From contig NC_049988.1 in the NCBI RefSeq assembly GCF_000003815.2, positions 6,976,702 through 7,040,701 on the forward strand: a stretch of 64,000 nucleotides of DNA, given 5' to 3'. The translations under genes and the position numbers were made by a program. Position 1 is the first letter of the stretch. Every line of letters starts with the position of its first letter. The notes beneath the pieces were generated by a model. That model was not told the DNA's origin and did no database searches. It was given only the letters and a program-made list of their open reading frames with translations. Shown one piece after another: positions 58,801-64,000 of the stretch. This DNA comes from Branchiostoma floridae. Lineage: Eukaryota > Chordata > Leptocardii > Amphioxiformes > Branchiostomatidae.

Positions 58801-61800
58801 TGGTAGCCTGCCAATTAGGAAATCGACCAATAAGTGAATGGCTGCAAATTCGTTAAAAATTCGCATTATTATGTTTTTATTTTGCATCTCTTAAGGGACT
58901 ATGGGGTCAGTCTACACTACTCTAAATTGCTACATCTTTCGGTGCATAACACTTCTTGTAATATTTATTATTCTATCTTATATCATGAAAGTTTGTGTGG
59001 TTTGGGGGAAAACTAAATGGGACCTGATTTTAGAAATAAGTTTTGTCTGTTTGCCTCATTGACCTCTTCTTCGATCTATCATGGCCGCCGCGTGAGAAAG
59101 CCCTATACCGTGCCCTAGACACAGTAAATAACAACCCACTTCCCCTACAGCCTCAAAAAGGCTTTGGGACTATAGCCAGTGCTCAAAATGCCTTTTCAGC
59201 CAAGTTGCCAAGGCAGCAACCTAGTCAAAAGCCAGGTTGCGCCATCAAGATTAACATTTTAGGTTGGCCCCCGTCCAAGTTATTACTTGTACTTTCTTCA
59301 AATCAGCTACTTGTTCATTATCAGAGTTTCCCTTTTAGTTACATGTAACTACTTATGTTTTATCTTATCAAGAAAAAAATAACAAAACTTATACACATAC
59401 ATGTAGGTGGGGGAAAGCAGTGTTCCAACTACAATGTACAAAATTTCAGGTTGCACCAGGGCTCTAGCCAGCGTCCGTTTTTCCGTCAATTGACGGAAAT
59501 GTGCAGCGTCTGACGGAAAAATTTTAAACCAATCCGTCAACCTTGACGGACAAAAGTCCTTGGTGGAAGCTACAGGCGGCTTGGGGACGCCGTCCACGGC
59601 CGTAAAAGCCACACACTGTTTGTTTTGCTATTGTTATGATTGTTGACAATGTGTGTCGGCGCCCTTTCGCATACGATAATCTCATAAAAACCCGTTTTTC
59701 AAGGTCTCAGTTCAGTCCTTCTAATTAATTTTCGCAGTTTTCGCGACGATTGTAATTGGCTGACGGAAAAAAATTTCGAGCTGGCTAAAGCCCTGGGTTG
59801 CACACAGTGCTACCTAGGTTTGAAATTAAGTTGCACCAAGCAAAATGTGGTTGCATTTGCAAGTATGCAACTGGGTATTTCAAGCACTGTTATAGCTTCC
59901 TTTACCTTTTTGTTACCAAGATGAAAATGACAGCTGGGTACATGGATTTGCCAACTATTTTGGACAACCAAATTTTTGGCTGCGGCAACCAGTTTGTGGT
60001 AAAACAGGTTGCCTTGTGAGTAAAAAATACATGCGTCTAAATTGAGTGCACTTTTTTTTTATATTAACTACAGTATTAATTCTTCAATATGTCCACCACT
60101 TAAGTTACAAACACTGTCGGTAATTGCTTGACTGTAAATGCATGTTAGACTAGCAAAGGTTTGTTGCCAGTTGGCTGTGGTATTCGGTGGCCCCAATGCT
60201 AGCAAACAACGGAATGCTATTAGTGGGCCCATTGTAAATTATACAGCTATACTATATATAGTTGAGTACACAGTGCTTGAAATACACACTTGCATACGCA
60301 ACCACATTTTGCTTGGCACAACTTGATTTAAACCCAGTGTGCAACCTAAAATTTTACAGTTGCAACACCGCTTTTCCCCCACCTACTTGCGTAAGCTTTT
60401 GTACTAATTTCTAGATTAGATAAAACATAAGTAGTTACATCTAACTGAAAGAAAAGATATGGATAAGTAGCTGATTTGGAAAAAGTGATAACTTGGTTGG
60501 AAGTGGGGCAACCTGAAATGTTGATGGTGCAACCTGGCTTTTGACTCAGGTTGCAACCTGGGTAACCTGGCTGAACAAGGGATTTTGAGCACTGGTACAT
60601 GTACATGTTAGATGTCAGGAGTTGAGACCACCAAATTTTGTCCCCCATTTTCATTCTTTTGACTTAAGAAAATATGAATATACTCATATAATGCTAATGC
60701 ACTGATACATGTATACATGTAGGAAAATGCATAGAACACAATGTCATATAGCAGGAAGTATGAAAAAAATTAACTACAATACTTAAATTTCATAAGGAAC
60801 TATGCAAGCATCCATAGCCATATAACAAAAGATAGAATGCAATTGGTGTAGATGCAAGATATGGGTATATTACAGTTAAAAAATAATTAAAAAATACCAC
60901 TATATGCTACTTCATAAATTAGCCTTGATGTTAGTATATACGAAATGCTTCAAATTGATTCAGAATTCAGAATTTTGATGTTGAACATTCCCTATTTATA
61001 TAGAGTACCCTCTGCATCAAGCCTTGGGTCAAGGTAAATTGAAAACCAAAGTACAAATGTATTGAAAGCACTTCTCTGACCTTTTATTGATTTTTGGAGC
61101 GAGTCTTGGTAACTCAATTTTCCAATCAGTGACATGTCAATTGTAGCTCTAATTGAGCATCAAAATACATGAGAATGGATGTACAAGTAATGTTGCAGTC
61201 CATTCTGTGTATATTGGCCATGACTCAAATTGTTGATATACATGTAACACTACCGGTAGTTTACCTTTGTCCACGGGGTAACCTACATGTTTTGAAAAGA
61301 TGGTATTTAATAGGGATATCAAGTCAACGGATCGGATGATGGTTTCACTTTGCAATATTTTTTTAATATTTCAGTTTAAAACCACCATTCATTTAAAAAC
61401 AATGGCCATAGGGTACCCCATGCATAAAGGTGAACTGAAAAGTGTAAGACAATAATTACCATATCACTTTGTGTACGACATTGTATTGTATATAGTTTAT
61501 AGAGTATAATATTAGTACACAAACATGACTATGATGATGTGATAATTGTGCTGTGGAATAACAAGAGATGTACTCAAACATAATTGCCATTCTTCAAGAA
61601 GATATCAAGCGAAATTGTTGCAATTTTGTAGCTACCCATTTCTATTATAAACTTTGATTATTCAGGCAGTCTACACATGAGAGAGACTTGAAGCGTACAG
61701 ATTTTACCTCTCAACATCTGCTTGGAGATTGCTCATTCAATCCATTATTCTAACTTGAACATGTTTGCTCCTAAGGGTGTGTTCCCAGACTTGGTGGCCA

Positions 61801-63945
61801 CATCAGGGGACTACCTGCGGGTGTGGCGGGTTAACGAGAATGACACCAGGTTGGAATGTCTGCTGAACAACAACAAGAACTCGGACTTCTGTGCACCACT
61901 CACATCCTTCGACTGGAACGAGGTATGTGTATATTTGCATGTTTAGTTCCTTGCAGTATCAGTATGTACATTTGTAGAGGAGGGAACATATACAGAAAAT
62001 TCAGGTCTAGGTGGTTTAAATAAAAATGGTACGGACCTTAGGCCACACCAATTTAATTTCTTGGTTCTCGGATTTCCCGACCCATTTTTTTCGATTTGGA
62101 AAAAAAATTAGTCCCAAGAATAACAATATAGGTTTTGCTATCGCAGACCTGTAAAAAAAAACATTCCAGGGGTACATACTGCTGATAAACCAATCAGAGA
62201 GCTTCTTTGTAGTCACATGATAGAAACCAAACAATAAGCTTCTTGCATTTTTTTCCAAACAACATGGCGCTGTAGAAGTCTGTGGTGTGTATGTAGTAGT
62301 GCGTTGGAAGAATCAAAAGAAGAGATTCATTGGATAAATCATGCCATGAAAAGCTGAAAACTTGACTGCTAACCTTGTTTTTTTGTGTCATATAAGCCTC
62401 ATATGTTCACCCCAGACTTTTTGCAAATTTTTTTTGAATTTATTTTTTTGACCGCCCGCCCCAAAATTTTCCTGAAAAATTCGAGAACCAAGAAATTAAA
62501 TTGGTGTGGCCTTAACCTGGATGTTATTGTCTGTGAAATTTTTCGAATGGGTGATACTCAAAACAAAACAAAACAAAAGTCCAGTTTGCTAGAAAGGAAT
62601 CTGTTTGGTGGCAACTCCCACTGGCATATTTTAAAATCCTATCTTCGTGTAAACAACACCAGCAGTGAGTGCCTATGTACGTTTGACTGTAGAAACTTTG
62701 TAGAAATATAGCTCACACTCAACCAACATGCATCCCCACACACAGACAATTCATACACACTACACAAACTACTATGCACACTCACAGTCACACATACATA
62801 TACACACACACACACAAACAGTCCCACATAGACACATTTACATATACACATCACACACACACCACACAAAACCCACCAACAAACACACATACTCATCAGC
62901 GATCACACACACACATCACACATGCAAATATCATATACACACACGTTAACATCACAGACACACAAACATACACACCACACAGACATAGATACATACACAT
63001 CACATACACATAGACACATGCATGACCAGGGCTCGAAATACCACCTGCATATGCAGGTTAGTGCAGGTAACATTGGAGCTGTGCAGGTATTTCTGATGTC
63101 TACCTGCACCTAACCTGCACTGGTCCATGTACTGGGTTTTATACATAAACATCCTATGGGGTAAGTGCATGTCGATCAAGGTTGTAGCTACAGTGTAGCA
63201 CCCGTCCTTCCGTCCTTTGACGGAATTTTGAAGCTGGGGACGGAAAAAAAATTGACCATTCCGTCCTCTGTGATGGACAAAAATCAATATGTAATGATAT
63301 AAAAAAAACTTGAAATTTGAACAGCTTATTAATCTACTAGCAATATTTACACCTCAAAATGCAGGAAATAGTTTCAGAGGGCTAGGGTCTAGATTTCAAA
63401 ATTTTCAGGGGAACATGCCACCTGACCCCCCTAGGAACATTGCGAGCTTGATAGGACTTCCATACAAAATCAAGGGGACGGAAAATGATTTCAGGCTGGC
63501 TACAACCCTGATGTCGATTATTATTAGCTGCTTTGACTGTTACCACCTATTAAGTATAGAATAATGGTTTCTGAACAATTTCAGTATGATCCATACTTCC
63601 TAAATTCAGAGTGGTGCAGGTAAAATTTGTCTGGTGCAGGTAATTTTCAATGCCACCTGCACCAGTGCAGGTATGCAGAAAAAAAGAATTTTGAGCCATT
63701 GACACGAAAATCACAGGGAACCAACCCCACACACATCACACAATGTCATACACACATACCATACATACTGGTTTGTAACATGTTTTGTCCCTGTGTTTTT
63801 TTCCCAGGTTGACCCCAACCTTTTAGGCACCAGTTCCATCGACACCACCTGCACCATCTGGGGTCTGGAGACAGGGCAGGTGCTCGGGAGGGTCAATCTG
63901 GTTTCAGGTCACGTCAAGACGCAGCTCATCGCACACGACAAGGAG
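46889..63945 (+). CDS. DCAF7: DCAF7 / WDR68 (HAN11) WD40 protein, 5' part, runs off window
   Basis: Four coding exons are present: 46889-47041, 52686-52784, 61776-61922, 63808-63945; all phase 0, GT-AG, 179 codons of a family length near 342. They read [99 protein letters not shown], and [15 protein letters not shown] through LIAHDKE, almost identical to vertebrate DCAF7. This covers the first WD40 blades; the remaining blades are beyond 64,000. DCAF7 is a scaffold for DYRK1A, DYRK1B and HIPK2, and binds DDB1-CUL4. The start is chosen because [17 protein letters not shown] aligns with the family N-terminus. Introns 1 and 2 (5.6 and 9.0 kb) are dense with MITEs. Confidence 0.95.
47795..48190. 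mobile_element. Degenerate hAT-like MITE of the GTGCACC-word type
   Basis: Starts CAGGGCTTCAAATTGACTAC and carries repeated GTGCACC/GGTGCAC words, like 44,578-44,949. The right terminus is not clear. DCAF7 intron 1. Confidence 0.5.
48889..49998. repeat. Direct duplication bracketing a 733-bp element
   Basis: 48,889-49,045 and 49,855-49,998 share GCCATCAAAAAG, TTTCAGAATGTTCTCTCCAA / TTTCAAAATGTTCCCTCCAA and AAGGATTGTCTTCCAGTAAG / AAGAATTGTCTTCCAGCAAG. The element at 49,046 is inserted exactly at the end of the first copy, in GTCTTCCAGTAA. Confidence 0.75.
49046..49778. mobile_element. PIF/Harbinger-like MITE, GGCCCCGTTCATGATAC ends, copy 1
   Basis: GGCCCCGTTCATGATACAAA..AATGAAACGGTTCTATCGG is mirrored by CCGATAGAACCGTTTCATTT..GCATCATGAACGGGGCC. 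TAA flanks both sides (49,043-49,045; 49,779-49,781). The interior repeats the word GAAACGG. The open frame at 49,121-49,543 lies in the element and has no transposase signature. Nearly identical to 52,984-53,715. DCAF7 intron 1 holds this copy. Confidence 0.85.
50227..50669. mobile_element. hAT-like MITE, CAGTGCTCGAAATAC ends, GCAACCT words
   Basis: CAGTGCTCGAAATACCCAC and AGTATTTCGAGCACTG are inverted ends. GCGCAACCT, GGGGCAACCTG and GTGCAACCTAG occur inside. It includes a TTTATTTGGATCTCCATTAG segment (about 50,549-50,600) also seen near 40,156. DCAF7 intron 1. Confidence 0.75.
52080..52315. repeat. (ACAGGT)n microsatellite
   Basis: Degenerate hexamer array ACAGGTACAGGTACAGGTAC with variants, in DCAF7 intron 1. 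Frames through it (Gly-Thr repeats) are not coding. Confidence 0.9.
52984..53715. mobile_element. PIF/Harbinger-like MITE, copy 2
   Basis: Same as 49,046-49,778 with few differences over 730 bases. It starts 200 bases after DCAF7 exon 2. The right end is one C shorter, and the flank is ATA/TAT. The close similarity implies a recent pair of insertions. Confidence 0.85.
53716..54355. other. DCAF7 intron 2, no feature seen
   Basis: Intronic. No repeat or coding signal recognised. Confidence 0.4.
54364..54884. mobile_element. hAT-type MITE (TAGGGCTGGGTATCGGTAC ends), perfect 8-bp TSD
   Basis: TAGGGCTGGGTATCGGTAC and TACCGGTACCCAGCCCTA are inverted ends. GTGTTGAA flanks both sides (54,356-54,363; 54,885-54,892). 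The interior repeats GGACCTGG/CCGGTCC words. It carries a nested element at 54,702-54,780. Confidence 0.9.
54702..54780. mobile_element. 79-bp nested snap-back MITE with perfect 9-bp TSD
   Basis: TAGCCTGGTATCCAGCCGTA..ATATAGCT and its exact complement (28 bases each side) bracket 23 bases. GAGTCATAC flanks both sides (54,693-54,701; 54,781-54,789). A 9-bp duplication suggests a Mutator-like mechanism. It sits inside the hAT MITE 54,364-54,884. Confidence 0.9.
55235..55360. mobile_element. Harbinger-like MITE, GGCCACACCAATTTAATTT end, short copy
   Basis: GGCCACACCAATTTAATTTT and AAATTCAAATGGTGTGGC(T) are inverted. TAA flanks both sides (55,232-55,234; 55,361-55,363). Family with 57,607 and 62,041. 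Confidence 0.75.
55853..56340. mobile_element. hAT-type MITE (CAGGGTTCTAGCCA end)
   Basis: CAGGGTTCTAGCCAATACAT and AATGGCTAGAAGTAGAACCCT are imperfect inverses. ACAAT lies next to both ends. Same family as 43,367-43,744. DCAF7 intron 2. Confidence 0.65.
56341..57606. other. DCAF7 intron 2, no feature seen
   Basis: AT-rich intronic sequence. No coding or RNA feature recognised. Confidence 0.4.
57607..57961. mobile_element. Harbinger-like MITE, GGCCACACCAATTCAATTTC end
   Basis: GGCCACACCAATTCAATTTC..TTGGTTCACGGATT is mirrored by AATCCGTGAACCAAGAAATT..AAATTGGTGTGGCC. CAG flanks both sides (57,604-57,606; 57,962-57,964). The 149-aa minus-strand open frame across it is non-coding. Confidence 0.85.
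58247..58312. mobile_element. Fragment of the GGCCATGTTGATT MITE family
   Basis: GCTCGCATCAGTTTTAGGAT..GGATGTCATCCATATAATAA..GACATGGCC followed by TAA. Right end only. Confidence 0.6.
58500..58710 (+). mobile_element. tRNA-derived SINE
   Basis: A degenerate tRNA-like head with B box GGTTTGAATCC (58,559-58,569) is followed by CGACTTTCCTCAGGTGTAAA, AAGTACCTGACTTCAG and GGGGAGGTAAAAAGG, as in the SINE at 5,816-5,980. Its 3' end (CTTCCAATA) is joined directly to the MITE at 58,711. The 131-aa open frame across it is not a gene. Confidence 0.7.
58711..59100. mobile_element. MITE with CACCTTTCTCACGCGGC end, copy without the nested insertion
   Basis: CACCTTTCTCACGCGGCGGC and GGCCGCCGCGTGAGAAAG are inverted. 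The interior matches both arms of 5,981-7,105 but lacks the 748-base insert. The last bases of the right end are missing. Confidence 0.75.
59177..59890. mobile_element. hAT-like MITE, CAGTGCTCAAAAT ends, GGTTGCA words, with nested element
   Basis: CAGTGCTCAAAATGCC and GGTATTTCAAGCACTG(T) are inverted. TATAGC flanks both sides (59,171-59,176; 59,891-59,896). GGTTGC-type words recur. A second hAT MITE is inserted at 59,457-59,795. Confidence 0.75.
59457..59795. mobile_element. Nested hAT-type MITE, perfect 8-bp TSD
   Basis: CAGGGCTCTAGCCAGCGTCC and GAGCTGGCTAAAGCCCTG are inverted. GGTTGCAC flanks both sides (59,449-59,456; 59,796-59,803). It is the inverted copy of 39,315-39,646 and includes the same AAGTCCTTGGTGGAAGCTAC segment. 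Confidence 0.9.
60271..60594. mobile_element. hAT-like MITE, CAGTGCTTGAAATAC ends, GCAACCT words, 5-bp TSD
   Basis: CAGTGCTTGAAATACACAC and GGGATTTTGAGCACTG are inverted. GTACA flanks both sides (60,266-60,270; 60,595-60,599). The body is close to 50,227-50,669. Confidence 0.85.
60600..61259. other. DCAF7 intron 2, no feature seen
   Basis: AT-rich intronic sequence with nothing recognised. Confidence 0.4.
61260..61434. mobile_element. MITE with TTTACCTTTGTCC ends
   Basis: TTTACCTTTGTCCACGGGGT..AACCTACAT is mirrored by ATAGGGTACCCCATGCATAA..AGGTGAA. A GGGATATCAAGTCAAC segment is shared with 31,396-31,584. Confidence 0.7.
62041..62511. mobile_element. Harbinger-like MITE, GGCCACACCAATTTAATTTC end, TTA duplication
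   Basis: GGCCACACCAATTTAATTTC..TTGGTTCTCGGATTT is mirrored by AATTCGAGAACCAAGAAATT..AAATTGGTGTGGCC. TTA flanks both sides (62,038-62,040; 62,512-62,514). DCAF7 intron 3. Confidence 0.9.
62535..62710. repeat. Dispersed repeat shared with 8,003-8,140
   Basis: GTGAAATTTTTCGAATGGGT..GATACTCAAAAC and CGTTTGACTGTAGAAACTT match the interior of the hAT MITE at 7,935-8,336, without visible hAT ends here. Confidence 0.55.
62713..63020. repeat. CA-rich low-complexity tract
   Basis: Irregular CACA/CATA array in DCAF7 intron 3. All His/Thr-rich frames across it are artefacts. Confidence 0.9.
63027..63701. mobile_element. hAT-like MITE, CAGGGCTCGAAATAC end, TGCAGGT words, with nested element
   Basis: It matches 44,101-44,434 along both arms (GTGCAGGTA/TACCTGCAC words). 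The right end AGAATTTTGAGCCATTG is decayed. It is interrupted at 63,177-63,510. Confidence 0.85.
63177..63510. mobile_element. Nested hAT-type MITE (CAAGGTTGTAGC / GCTACAACCCTG), perfect 8-bp TSD
   Basis: ATGTCGAT flanks both sides (63,169-63,176; 63,511-63,518). It is the same family as 35,946-36,291: TCCGTCCTTTGACGGAATTT, CCGTCCTCTGTGATGG and GGCTGGCTACAACCC are shared. Confidence 0.92.
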
Positions 63946-64000
63946 GTACGGCACTTCGGGGACCCTCCTGAGTGGATACGTACAGCCATTAGGCTTCCCA

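Noticed and set aside
62639-63113. Cys/Val- or His/Thr-rich frames
   Set aside because: Products of the CA-rich low-complexity tract.

Overview
The window is eukaryotic nuclear DNA from an animal. It has spliced genes with GT-AG introns, a nuclear tRNA-Asn(GTT), and many short non-autonomous transposons with clear target-site duplications. Gene content (one BMI1/MEL18-type Polycomb gene next to COMMD3) and the dense mix of MITEs, tRNA-derived SINEs and minisatellites fit an invertebrate deuterostome. Amphioxus (Branchiostoma) is my best guess; it is an inference, not proven from the sequence.

Layout. 1-24,100: largely gene-free in my reading. It holds a possible last exon at the left edge (47-365), a LINE fragment, SINEs, several MITEs, five tandem-repeat arrays and a 100-N assembly gap (14,441-14,540). 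24,120-28,480 (+): a complete PCGF2/4 (BMI1/MEL18) gene, 9 coding exons, 334 aa, with a small promoter holding CRE, CCAAT and E2F-like sites. 32,579-37,788 (-): complete COMMD3, 8 coding exons, 196 aa, tail-to-tail with the PCGF gene. 38,037-38,110 (+): tRNA-Asn. 39,813-45,642 (-): complete MOB4 (phocein), 7 coding exons, 228 aa. 45,643-46,888: a divergent promoter region. 46,889-63,945 (+): the first four coding exons (179 codons) of DCAF7/WDR68, which runs off the right edge.

The four genes are broadly expressed housekeeping or regulatory genes: PRC1 chromatin repression (PCGF), Commander-complex endosomal recycling (COMMD3), STRIPAK phosphatase/kinase signalling (MOB4) and a WD40 scaffold (DCAF7). 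COMMD3 and BMI1 are also neighbours in human, where they lie head-to-tail and give a read-through transcript. Here they are convergent, so the linkage is old but the relative orientation differs.

The most unusual signals are (i) PCGF intron 4, which consists of degenerate tandem copies of its own exon-intron boundary; (ii) the MOB4 C-terminus and stop codon, which are one unit of a minisatellite that continues into the 3' UTR and is split by a hAT-type MITE; (iii) a group of hAT-like MITEs with the same termini but different internal word arrays; and (iv) several nested MITEs whose order of insertion can be read from target duplications. All exon coordinates were placed by hand from homology and splice signals.
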